Below, piece after piece: positions 34,234 to 45,688 of a stretch of DNA of 64,000 nucleotides (positions within the stretch are counted from its first letter, which is position 1; each line of letters begins with the position of its first letter). The position numbers were made by a program, and so were the translations under genes. The notes below the pieces were generated by a model. That model was not told the origin of the DNA. It did not search any database and was given only the letters and a program-made list of their open reading frames with translations. Source of the stretch: Phorcus lineatus (lineage: Eukaryota; Mollusca; Gastropoda; Trochida; Trochidae); NCBI GenBank assembly GCA_921293015.1, contig OV121088.1:35398010-35462009 (forward strand), read 5' to 3'.

Positions 34234-35039
34234 GATGTGGCGGAGCTCCAAAGTATTAATGCATTAGGGAAGAAGAAGAAAATTAGGGTTTTTTTAAAAA
34301 AAGACAGTGTCGGGTCTACAGAGGGCTTTGAAACACGAAATAGACACTCAACCAGTCCACTCAACCTTTATGCTCAACAAGTGAGACGGAAAAACGACAA
34401 CATGAGTCATTTCTTCAACATTGAAATGTGGTTCTAATCAATGATACAATGCGACTCATTTGGTCGTTACACTGGCATTAACACATAATGGATAAATAAA
34501 TCAAGGGCTCTCGAGTTCACCACGACCAGACCCAAGATTTGCGATCCGTGATTAGAATGACTTTGGTTAATCCTTCCCACTGGTCCTTCATTTAGTGGAA
34601 AACATCTTCCAAACGAGCTTATACAATCACGAAAATGACATATGCTTGTATGCATGACAAACATGAGATTCACCTTTATCTGACATATTCGTGTATTCAT
34701 GAAAGACACACTGACAGTTTCAGAAACTATTTGGAGTGTCTGCGTTTCAAGAATATGCCCCTTACATCCCGGTTTGTAGTTACTATAACAGAAGCTTTGT
34801 TAGATAGCAGTAGAGTTCTATTCCTCAGCATATGTTTACGATCCCATTCCATACCAAGTCGTTTGAACCGTTTGACAGATACCAAAAGTCATGTTTTATC
34901 TTAATCTGTAGTTTCACACGAACCAGCAAGTTTGCTTTTCTTGCGAAATGATATGTCATGTTAAATCAATAGTCAGCATAAGACGATTGACGTTGGGTGT
35001 GACCTGTTGAAATTATTGTAAAAGACATTGTTCAAGATT

Positions 35040-35475
35040 TTTTGTGGTGACAAGGGCACTGGTTGTCTTCGAAGACGGCATCCCGTAAGTGTTCTACAGG
35101 ATTCTTTTCTGGAGAACACGATGGCCAAGGAAACCCAACAACTCTACCGTTGTGCAAAGAGGCGCTTGTCAACCTAGACGTTCGACTGCCTGGCGTTAAC
35201 GTGTCGGTGGATAATGACAAGCGATTTTCGCTTGATAAATTAGAGGACAAGAGTTCATATTAGTTCATGCTGCGTTTTTGCGCATTCTGGTCTCGATAAG
35301 TCTCGTTTACAGATTGCAAAAGGTCTCCCCGGCCCTAGAACGCTACCATATCTATATATTAGGATTTGCTGCACCCATATTACTGCTAATCGTAAACCGA
35401 CGCGTCTGAAAACATACGTTCGGTCGTCCTCTGTCTACAGACAAACCTTCCCGTTTCTTCAAGGGAATTTACAAG
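35040..35475 (-). pseudogene. Fossil Tc1/mariner-like transposase fragment in unit C
   Basis: The minus strand reads STDTLTPGSRTSRLTSASLH then FPWPSCSPEKNPVEHLRDAV. The last string follows the Tc1 pattern WP..SPDLNPIEHLWD.L, which carries the final acidic residue region of the DDE/D domain; here D is replaced by E in SPE. Upstream frames match the 26020 copy and contain stops. Confidence 0.58.
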
Positions 35476-36481
35476 ATATCACTATTATGACTATAGGAGT
35501 TATATGGTGTAATTGTTGTGTTCGTTTTACAACTGTGTTGATGAGATTTCATGTTAGCTGTTTTAAACAGTCAAAATGCACGTGAAGTTCGTGTGACTTC
35601 AGAAAAGTGGAATTTACGTTGTATCGACATTTGCTTGAAGAAAGATAGGGTTTTACTTATGTAACATGGCCATTAATGGTATGAACTTCATTTTTATGTT
35701 TCAAAATTGTAAGCAATATTTATAGGCGTATACATTATTTAAGGACTATGATAGTTGAGTTGGAATACAGGTTCTCTGCAGCAGAATAAGCAGTCCTATC
35801 TTTTGTGGGATTCGAACATATAGTCCAACACGTTAACAAACCAAAATCACATTCCGTATTTGTTAGAAAAATACATTCCACTTACGTTATTTCGTTGATA
35901 TTTTTTACACATAACCAGTGTTGTTATTTACACACACACGACGAAATCCAATAAAACTCCTCTTAGTCTTTCGTAGTTTTTATTCTCAATTGAAGACTTT
36001 GAATTACTATGCCAATGGTAGCCATAGAAACAGAAATTATTTCTTAATTTTCAGTTTGTTAAAAAGTGTTTAAATGACCATTGAATCTACACAAAAACAT
36101 TTCGCATTAAAGTTGGAAATAAACCACACGTAAATAAAATATTTCTCAGTGAGGGAATGAATTTCAAATAGTAACATACTTAAAGGGGCACAGAGTATGT
36201 TGTTGGGGTCAACTATGTCAAGCTTCGTAAACGGTGTTATTTGTTGTCTATGAAAATCAAAATTGTAATGCTTATAATTTCAGCATAAAGATGCTTAACA
36301 GGTTTAAATTGTAATTTAAGATCGAAAACCGGACAATGGCGCGCTCCAATGAATAAAATGTAATTATGTAATCTTATTTCCAGCAGATAAAAAAGCAAAT
36401 AAGTGTTGGTAGTGTTGAATAAGTCATGTAACTGACATTCATGTGAAATGATTGTACAATTTGGACTTGTTAAGCTCTTTC

Positions 36482-36635
36482 TGTACACCCATGGTTCGCT
36501 AGTTCCAGTCGATGTTCGCAGGTTTCACCGCAATGCATAGCCACAATAGTGTTGCGGGCTTTCTCCCTGCCATAATACTAGCAGCCTTGAAAGCGGCGTT
36601 AAACAACACCTCACCTCACCTCACCTCACCTCTTT
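36482..36635 (+). mobile_element. SINE 3' part with (CACCT)n tail
   Basis: Reads GGTTTCACCGCAATGCATAG, GGGCTTTCTCCCTGC and GCCTTGAAAGCGGCGTTAAA and ends in five or so CACCT units. Matches the 3' half of the SINE at 51238-51544. Confidence 0.72.
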
Positions 36636-37337
36636 AGAATTTGGACTTATTAAGTTCTCTCTGTCTGTTTTTGTATTATCATCGAAAACAGGAAAATATA
36701 CTATTTGGGCATTTTAGAGACAAGGATATTTAGGAAGGATATTTCAACTTAACACATTATTTGCAACCCTGCCATGCACTATTTTTGGGTGACTCTAATT
36801 TTTTTTTGGGGGGGGGGGGGGAGGAGGGTGGTTTTCAAAATTTCAGATTATAAGCATTAATAGTTTATGCGAAAATATCTACAGATGTAATACGATTTAC
36901 GGATGGAAACGTTGCCACGCCCATATACTAGGGGGCCAAAAAGAATTACAAAGTTGGGTCTCCAAGTCACAAAGATGTTACTCTTACTGCTTCCTATGCC
37001 AATCGGTTCCGGTGAAGTTTTTTTAACATTTCAGGGAAAATGCTTGCAATACTCATACTTGAGGGGGGTCAGTACCAAAGTTAGAAACTCGCATCCGCAA
37101 GGTACGTCACCACAAAATTTCAGCTTTGGGGGTGCATTTCTGACGGAGAAGTCGCAAATTTTATGTTTATGGACGACGCCAAACGGACATTGGACGGGCC
37201 ATGCGGTAAGCCCTTCTGATCTTTCAGGTCTAACATGCATTATCGCAATGTGGCAATATTTGCATTATTTCAGCCGCAGTTGACCTCAAACAATAAATAA
37301 TGTAAAACTGATGAGCTACAGAGCCAACGGATACAGG

Positions 37338-37622
37338 TGAGGTGAATTGGTGCTTAACGCCGCTTTCAAGAGTATTTCACTTATATCGCGGCTGCTAGTA
37401 TTTTTGCAGGGAGGAAGCCCGCAACACCACTGTGGCTATGCATTGCGGTGAAACCTGCGAGCATCGGCTGGAACTAGCGAACACTGGGTGGTACCGCGCT
37501 GAAATTCAGTGTAGCATTGCACCCAAACCTAACTGCGTGTAAAACAGTTCTCTACTGCAGATAAAGTTGCCGAGCCTCTTTATCCGAAGCCGAACACGCT
37601 ATCCACTGCGCTATCCCGCCAA
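37338..37622 (-). mobile_element. tRNA-derived SINE, near full length, minus orientation
   Basis: On the minus strand the head is GGCGGGATAGCGCAGTGGAT and the 3' end is GCGGCGTTAAGCACCAATTC followed by ACCTCACCTG. About 285 bp. Inserted inside unit C. Confidence 0.78.
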
Positions 37623-38328
37623 CGGATACATTTTGTCGAAATGTGTATGTAAATGAAATTGATATGCCATTTATAATTAGAAAATGTAGATTCACATTTC
37701 AATTTTATATACAAATATGCAAATATATGTATAAGGAATAACTTCAAAACTAGTTTAAATAAACGTCCGATTCTACCTATCCAAAACTGTATATTTTATC
37801 ATTTAACACAATAACCTTTGGGGAGAAATTAGATTTGATTGGTAAAAACAAAATCACTATTCATGGATGTAAATCCAATTTTCGTTAGAGGCACAAAGTG
37901 CGACTTTTTTCTGGTAATACACTCGAAAACACTCCCAGTTTCACACTGTATAAATACATTTTATGTAAGGCTATATTCTTTCTGGTGATCTGACGTCAGG
38001 CAATAATATCACTCTAGACCAACATAAAACTGTTTTAATTTACTGAATATTAACATCCCCCACCCCTCGACAGTAATCCTGGCTTTAGACATTCCGCTGT
38101 TTGTATATATAATAATGCAGAAGTGGATAGTTGAAATACGTAAAGGTAAAAGTTACACAGAGTATTTTTAATAATTTTTGTTATGCTGCTTAGATACGAG
38201 CCAAAATACCATTCAAAATGATTTAAGTTCATATTGCCTTTCTAAGTTTCGTCTCTGAAATACTAAAATTAAGAAATTTCCTGCATTTCGATGATTATCG
38301 AAAAACCGCTATTTAAATGTGAGCGCAG

Positions 38329-38932
38329 TCAGGTAGCGCAGTGGTTACACTTTGGATCAAAGGGTCTAGTGTTTGAATCCTACGAGGGGCTTAGTCGGTT
38401 TCCATTAAGGAACCGTTCCATATGCAGTAAGGTCTTGATGCAATATTTCATTTAAATTCAATGCAGTGTTTTAAGAATCAAGACATATTTGAATCAAGTC
38501 TGAGAATAAAAGCAGCGTACAGCGGACAGTATTTTCTCTCGGTAACATGCCTCTAGAAGGCTTTTGCTTCAGTCTTTGTGACTATTTGGGAAATTGGGAT
38601 TACATGATAATGTGCTAGCATGTAGACAGCTTTCAGATAGAAGAAGTTCGAATCTTGCAACAGTAAATTAAAATACAACTTCTGTTCCTCGGATCACAGT
38701 CGATTTTAATTACAAAGTGTTAAATAAATTTGCAGCTGTTTTCAAACTAAGAAGCCACAAAACTATTGCACCATTGTTATAGCAACCCTACTGTTCAGAA
38801 AGTCAATTTTTGCAACTATTTTAAAAGTGCGTGACCTTGAATATTCTTGCATCTTTTTCTTCCTGTGAGAAGTACTAGCTGTGTTGACCAACCTGAGTCT
38901 CTCTTGAAAATCTTATCATCTTACCATATCAA
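38329..38932 (+). repeat. Direct repeat X2, SINE-headed
   Basis: Second copy of X. It keeps a box B-like GTTTGAATCC that is deleted in X1. Abuts unit C directly. Confidence 0.8.
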
Positions 38933-39182
38933 ATTTTAAAATGCTTTTTTCGAAGTGAATAAATTTCTAATAATAAGAGCTTAAATGTAACACATTACCA
39001 TGTATTGGTATTGACAAGTTTGTTATAATTCATGAAAATAGAAAAATAGAAAAGAAAAATTGTAAAGCCATTATATTCATGATTGCATTAAATCCAAAAA
39101 TTTGTTTGGACTTTTTAAAAACAAACGAAAAAAAGGTAACAAAACAAAGGTACATCATAAAAAATTGGTGTGTGGGAATAGC

Positions 39183-39309
39183 TTGAATAAATAATTGAAA
39201 TAAAAAAAGATAGAGCCATTGGCTTTGTAGCCCATCAGTCTATCTTTCATGATGATTTGTATAAGCTCAAAGATTTGCATATACAAATACCAGGTTTATA
39301 ACTCACAAT
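39183..39309 (+). repeat. Direct repeat D1 flanking a foldback element
   Basis: About 125 bp from TGAATAAATAATTGAAAT to AGGTTTATAACTCACAAT. A second copy, D2, is at about 39786-39909. Confidence 0.75.
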
Positions 39310-39317
39310 GATAAATG

Positions 39318-39776
39318 CATTCTCTTTCAACAGAGGTAGCTCTGTCATCAATTTCTATACAACCTCTGTCTTAATTCGAAGGTTTCTCGGTCTTCCGGTA
39401 CTTTCCCCTAGCGGGACAATATTGCAACTTAAACTACCTGGCTATATTTCAGCCAATGAAAACAACGAATGCTTGAATAACATATTTGATGTCACCCAGG
39501 CCTGTGCAATGAAACAGTCGGAAAATGAGGCGTTTGTGTTCTGTAAAGGCGACTCAAAGTACAAGGTGCATATTCAAATAAAGTTTAGCTTTTGGGAAGC
39601 TTACGGAAATAACTTAGGTGATTTGAATGATACCTTCTGAAATGGCGTCGCTGATTGCACAACTAAATTTGATTGCATCCAACCAGCGTTCTATATTTCG
39701 TGCACAAGAAACCTACATATTAAGACAGAGGTTGTATAGGAATTTATGACGGAGCTACCTCTGTTGGGAAAGAATG
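39318..39776. mobile_element. Foldback element with roughly 58-bp TIRs, 'CAGAGGTAGCTC' family, copy 2
   Basis: The left end is CATTCTCTTTCAACAGAGGT continuing to AACCTCTGTCTTAA; the right end is its inverse, ending GAATG at 39776. A 110-codon plus-strand open frame starts just outside and ends at 39640; it has no recognisable motif. Confidence 0.75.
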
Positions 39777-39785
39777 TGATAATTG

Positions 39786-39909
39786 TTGAATAATTGAAAT
39801 AAAAAAGATAGAGTCATTGGCCTTGTAACCAATCAGTCTGTCTTTCATGATGGTTTGTATAAGGTCAAAGATTTCCATGTACAAATACCAGGTTTACAAC
39901 TCACAATAA
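39786..39909 (+). repeat. Direct repeat D2
   Basis: Second copy of D1 with about 10 percent visible differences. Confidence 0.75.
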
Positions 39910-40009
39910 GTTGTCATTAAACACAACAATCACAACATTGGGTTAAAATATTCTCTTCTAGAGATTTCAGCATGCAATTAATTTGTACACATCTGGTTAT
40001 AACACATCT

Positions 40010-40640
40010 ATTTGCAGGCAATTAATTTGCCACACAAGTTCACATCTGGTTTTAACACATCTATTTGCATCCCTGCCAAGCCCTTTTTTGGAGGGTAGGG
40101 TGATGAAATTTACACATTTCAGCCTCCATTTAACAAAGATAGCTTCCTGTACCGACTAGTTTTGATTTCGGTTATTCATCCCGAAGATATATATATATTG
40201 TTGGGGTTAGACAATGAAATTTACACATTCTTGTCTCCATCCTATAAAGATGGTATTTTAAAAATTTGAGAATCTTAGTATTGAAAATTTCTTAGAAATA
40301 GACAAAATAACATTTGAGGGTTTACATCCTGCCAGACCCACATTTGTCTTCATGTCAGAAAATTTTTCCTTTTCAAATTGCAGCCTCCAATGTCACTTGG
40401 TTCAGAAGAAGCAGATTTAAATATTTTAGGGAAAAGCCTATATTTGAGAGGGGACAGTCCCAAACTTACAAATTCGGATCACCTAAGAGCAAGGTGCATA
40501 CCCACAAATTTTCAGCTTCGGGGGATGCAGCAGTTGTGGAGTAAATGTCAAAAATGTCAAACGTTAACTGACGACGGGCCCTGGATTAGACCTGTATATC
40601 ATGGCCTCAGTGGCGAGACGATATATCCCGATTCCAGTTT
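40010..40640. repeat. Diverged relative of the A/B/C repeat block
   Basis: Shares the order of motifs GAGGGGACAGTCCCAAACTT, CACAAATTTTCAGCTTCGGG and CCATGGCC with the 36950-37200 part of unit C, but is much more diverged. The open frame at 40378-40782 is within this repeat. Confidence 0.45.
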
Positions 40641-41099
40641 TATTAGGCGAGACAATATATCATTGAAGTATTGCAAAGGAACCTGCGAGACGAATATCAT
40701 CACGATACAGTGGTTGCGATACAATACGTATCACGATGCTCTACAGTTCATAAAAGAAGAATATATAGGACATAAAAAGTAATGCTTTTTCTTAAATACC
40801 AAACTGTCATAAACATAACATGAAGGGAAATTACAAAATTAGAGAGGTTGAGAAATTGCACATAAAATATCACAAATATCATAGATGTTCTGTTTGTTTG
40901 ATCACTATTATCTCTGAAATAGAGAGTTATGTGTTTGTAACATATTATGTTAATAGTATCAGGATATATTGTGTCTTATGGCGATACATCGATGTATCGT
41001 GGACCCTCATGATATAAATATCCTGATATATTGTCTAAATGTGTTTTGTATCGATGCACTCGTATCGCGTAGTAGACGATGCAAACATCGATACTATCG

Positions 41100-43325
41100 A
41101 TGAATCGTTACACCACTACCCTGGATGCTCGACAATGGGCCATGCCATAGGCCCATCTGACGTTTGAGTTCTGAGACACTAAATATGCCATTCATACCTT
41201 CATTCTCACCAAATAATAATAATAAAAACATAACTGAAATGTTAAAGTCCCTATGCTAAACAATCAAACTAGAGAATCATTCAATACCAATAGAATAATT
41301 GAATAACACCATTCAAGATCCAGTAGAATTATAAACAACTATGTTTAATTCTCTTCCTTTCGTTTCGAAAATTACTTTGAGTGGAAATTAAGAGAAGTTA
41401 AGAAAATAGTTCATGTACTTTTATAAAAATATTTTTCCAATGAAATATTGTCTGCACATGTCAAATAGACTAATGTTTCGTCCCCCTGAAAAGAATTGCC
41501 AATTAAAAATAGAATGAAAATTGAGACTGATATTTCATGTTATCTCTTTAATCAAACTCTCTAGTCTTCATAAAGACTTGCCAAGGCCTTTATCTTAATT
41601 TATTATCTCTATTAATAAGCAAGCAAAACTATATTTCATGAGTGGCATAGCTAGAAATAAATTTTCTATCTCTCTGGACATGTTAAACATGGTTGTTGTA
41701 AAAAATGGACAGACATTTTGTTTATTAATATTTTTTATCAGGGTGAATTTCGTTGTGGGTGGATGCGACAAAGAATCCCAGCTGCAGTTACAATATGACA
41801 TCTTAAGAGAATGTTCCATTGAAATCAGTAGTTATGCTAATCGACCCAGACAAAATAGGTTATGCTGTTTATGTAAAGATAACTTTATTGGAAATTAATT
41901 TTACTTCTTGCTTGTATGTAAATGTTACCAACGTCTAACACGCTTATATTTACCACATTATTTCTTTTAAAATCCCACTATTCATAAATTCAATTCATAA
42001 TTCAATATGCTAATAACAATTGAAAATTAAGATGTTGACAAAACTTTATTTATATACTTATTTATATACAGTGCTATGACTCATAGAAAATCATTGTTGC
42101 TTCAATATTATATCGACATGTGTTTTAATCATGCTTATCAAATTAACATTGATATTTTTTACTATATACATTTAATGCACATATGTGTCACTTTGTGATG
42201 CTGAAATGTAGACTGGCCCTATGTCCTCCACTACATAGAAATAAATTGGTTATCGATTCATTATAATTAATCTTCCCATTTACAAATAACGCTACTACAA
42301 CTAATAGGCCCGGGTTGATAACAATGAGTCTCGTTTCTATTATAATTGCAGTCTCCCTTTAAGATAATTCTTCCAAATCCCCTTGAACTTTTCAATCAGT
42401 GAAAATAACATTTCTCACTCACTGTAAATGTAAATTGCATGTCACTGATTAAATGATGTATTTTACTGGATATCATACAATAATATGGAAAATTTAGAGC
42501 ACACACTCACTTCCTATCATTTCATTGGTTGAATGAAATCTGTTGAAAGGTCAATAAGTGAACTTCCTTAGAAATATTATTGAGCATAGCAAGATAACAC
42601 TCACATTTTGATTAAATTGTAAAAATAACATTTGATAAATATGCATCTTTTATTACACATACAATTGCAATATATACAAAAATATACACCCTCCTCTTTA
42701 CATTATATATATATATACAGGTAAAGCTATAGCAAGCTGAAAACCCTAGCAGCAGTTAGACTATCAGCAGATACACATTTTGTTGCCTCAAACCTAGAGC
42801 AGGATTTCAATCACAAAGATTAAATCAGATACAGATTTTGCTGTAATCCATATACATTATGTCATCAAGGACCTAGAACAAAGTTTCTATAACATCATTC
42901 AGTGCAAAATCTTCTTTGGAAGATGATCATCTTCCCACACATGGCCTATTCTTACGCCAGCTCCAATGACTTGCTAAGATAGGCCTTGCTGCATCACCCA
43001 TTCTTTTCTGTGCTTGTCGCCAAGGCTGCTGCGATGGACAATGATAGTCCAATGAGAGATCATATGAGAACTGCTTCTTTTTGCCGAAGAGGTTGCTGCA
43101 CTCAAAACACATATTTTAACTGGTTGGCAGCAAGATCTAAATTAGCCAGTGATAAGACTGGTGGGTTTTAAAGCTATGCGGAGGAATATGGAAGATGATA
43201 TACATCTCCAATATCAAGCTTCAAAATAATACTTATGAAAACTTGATATTTACAACTATTACAATTGTTTATTTCTACTTATTCATGAAATATTTTTGTT
43301 AGTTAGGTATAATTGCACAGTATAA
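41100..43325. other. No gene seen
   Basis: AT-rich. 40960-41130 has alternating ATCGAT-type motifs ending TCGTTACACCACTA, resembling hAT-type ends. 42927-43112 has a short minus-strand open frame of unknown meaning. Part of this could be a very long PANK 3' UTR, but nothing proves it. Confidence 0.4.
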
Positions 43326-43735
43326 GAACCCCTCAAATTGTGTAAACTCATTATCACTACGACAAAAGGTGTAAACTAAATATTTCCCTCTCAAACCGTG
43401 CATCCCAATTTGTGCCCCTCAAATGGTGTAACCAAACTTGTACCCTCCTATATTGGTGTATCCCACCATGTGCCCCCCTCAAATGGTGTATGAACTTGTG
43501 CCCTCCTAAAATTATGAAAACCAAACTTGTACCCTCCTCTATTGGTGTATTCCAATGTGTGCCCCATCAAATGGTGTAACCAAACTTGTGTCCTCCCCAA
43601 ATGGTGTATCCTAACTTGTGGCCACATCAAATTGTGTATCCTAAATTGTGTATCCCCCTAAAATAGTTTATCCCAATGTGTGTGATCCTCAAATGATATA
43701 TACTACATCAAATGACATATACTACGTGTGCCCAA
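43326..43735. repeat. Minisatellite, about 30-bp units
   Basis: Ten or more degenerate units of the form CCCCTCAAATGGTGTA + CCAAACTTGTG. Confidence 0.8.
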
Positions 43736-44295
43736 TACCTGACAATTGTAAGGTAAAATATGGGAGCTGGTATCCAGTTGTAGTGGATAAAACCCATGAT
43801 TGTCTTATGCATGAAATTCAACAATGTTCTTCTTGAAATGATTTTTTATGACTAAAACTCTAACTACTAAATTTCTATCCCAAACTTAGTTTAGTAGCCT
43901 CCTTAAGAACTAAATCATAGGTTATTATACAACTCCTTAAGAAATTAAATTCTTAAGAAGTTTCTCTTCAAAATGAGACAACTAAAATAACACACAAACA
44001 TATCATTCAAGAAATTAAAAAAACCTTGCAATTGTTGCAAACTGTTGTATCAAGATATCAAATACAATTATTTTATCATCTGACATTGATTTATGACTCA
44101 TAATATTGTTCAAAGTCAATCAATCAGCTGATAGACAAGGTGCTACTCTAACTCTTGTCTTATTCTAATATGACAATGGGGCTTCCACGCGTAAAAAAAA
44201 GGGACTCAAACTCAACAGGGACCAGAGTATCTGAAATTCTTATCTTTACTTAGGTCATGTTATAGCTGATATAAATACATTCATATATGTGTTGA

Positions 44296-44347
<52 letters not shown>

Positions 44348-45619
44348 TAAGCTTTGATTTTTGGACAGACCATGTTAATCATTTCGCTTCACACATTACA
44401 AACAGTCAAAAATTACTCAATTAACTTACAGTTATCTCCTCTTTCGAGTCCTCAAATCCAAGAAAATGAACTTGAGTCTTGCTGGACTCAACTCTGGCTC
44501 GAGTAACCATGAAAGCCCTATATGACAGTGTCAACGTAAGTCTATAAGACTATAAGAATGAAGTACAGGTAAGTGTCTTGTCAAACTCGGACCTCTGATA
44601 AATTAACTGATGGCGAGAGTGAGTTACTTCCCTTGAGTGGTTCACGCATAAAACAGAATTCAAGTCATATTACAACTGAACTCAAAATTTTCCTCATTGG
44701 ATAGAAGTTTGGATGATAATCTGTGTTGCAAATTTTCAATGGGAAGTTTTCGAGAAAGCAGAAGTGTTAGAGAATTGTTATAGATTTTGAATGATAAGAT
44801 CTTAATTTACTGTTACTAGTTAGATTAATCAGCTATTATATGTGATGCTTGATGTACCTGCAATGAATGGCTTGTATCATAAATGTCAATTATCAAGCCA
44901 GTTAACAAAACTCCATGGTTAACAACAGAAGCCAGGGGTTTTATTCTTCGGTCAATGATCATGATTTAAAGGTTCTGTTGTTTTAAATGAACCAAATTTT
45001 TACTTTCTCTTCACCACTATATTACACTTTATTACAGACTCTATCCATCATGTCTGTTTAAGAGATTATAAAGTAAGGAAAAAAAATACAACTAATCCTC
45101 TTCATGAAATAGTAGTTGATCCCAAAGCATGTCTAAAGAAGTTAACAAAGCATATGAATTGAAAATCTTGAAACCCTGGTGATACATTCAACCTTGAATT
45201 GTTTGGGTTTTTTTAAGTAAAAAAATATTTAAACCTCATTATGAAAAATGGGAAAATGTCATGCATCCTTGGTTTTAAATCATAGTAAAAACTTGTTAAT
45301 GCAATTCTGTGATAAATGTAATAGGGTAGAAAAAAAAAATTTAAAATATCATACTCTTGCATTATAAACATAAATTTTTTAAAATGTCATAGCCTGAAAA
45401 AAAATTGGAAAGTACTGTGTTCATACCATACCCATACATGATGAACAAAGCAACCACTTCTTAACATATCTCTATGTGTCAAACCTTAATCAAAATAACA
45501 AAGTGATAATTTTCTGTAACAAGATAAACATGGTCCCAAAGGTTCTCATGGTAACAGATTAACAACTTGTTTCCATAGAAACTAACTGTCTATATTATGT
45601 GATTTTGGACCCACCAATA
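43736..45619. other. PANK 3' flank, no gene seen
   Basis: Contains an (AT)n run at about 44301-44342 and a minus-strand AATAAA at 45028-45033 that could end the PANK transcript. Nothing else recognised. Confidence 0.45.
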
Positions 45620-45688
45620 CTAAGAATTATTGCAAGGGTGGCCATGTTTCAAATACTCCATAAGACAACCCATTGCTCCAAAGTATCC
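45620..45688 (-). CDS. PANK: PANK last coding exon
   Basis: The acceptor is TTCTATTTTCAG. It encodes [22 protein letters not shown] and TAG. GYFGA is the conserved last motif of the fold; the tail after it is Cys/His/Asn-rich and not recognised. The intron before it (about 2.3 kb) contains a 1.5-kb hAT-like element. Confidence 0.9.
   Translation of the reverse strand, partial: GYFGAMGCLMEYLKHGHPCNNS

Larger units (their letters stand above)
34303..38328 (-). repeat. Composite repeat unit C (inverted copy of A)
   Basis: The reverse complement follows unit A from about 23350 to 27209. It contains a fossil Tc1/mariner piece (35040-35475), a MITE end and core (TTAA at 36180, core 36320-36338) and two SINE insertions absent from A (36482-36635 and 37338-37622). 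Confidence 0.8.

Noticed and set aside
33663-38932. LTR retrotransposon with X1 and X2 as LTRs
   Set aside because: No TG..CA ends, no primer-binding site or polypurine tract seen, no gag or pol frames, and the interior is an inverted copy of a repeat found without X elsewhere.
39308-39640. 110-codon plus-strand open frame
   Set aside because: It lies almost wholly inside a foldback element and has no transposase-like motif.
40378-40782. 134-codon plus-strand open frame
   Set aside because: It overlaps a diverged copy of the A/B/C repeat block; the similar stretch in other copies is not consistently open.
42927-43112. Minus-strand open frame rich in Gln, Trp and Arg
   Set aside because: Short, no recognised domain and no clear splice partners; possibly part of a long PANK 3' UTR.
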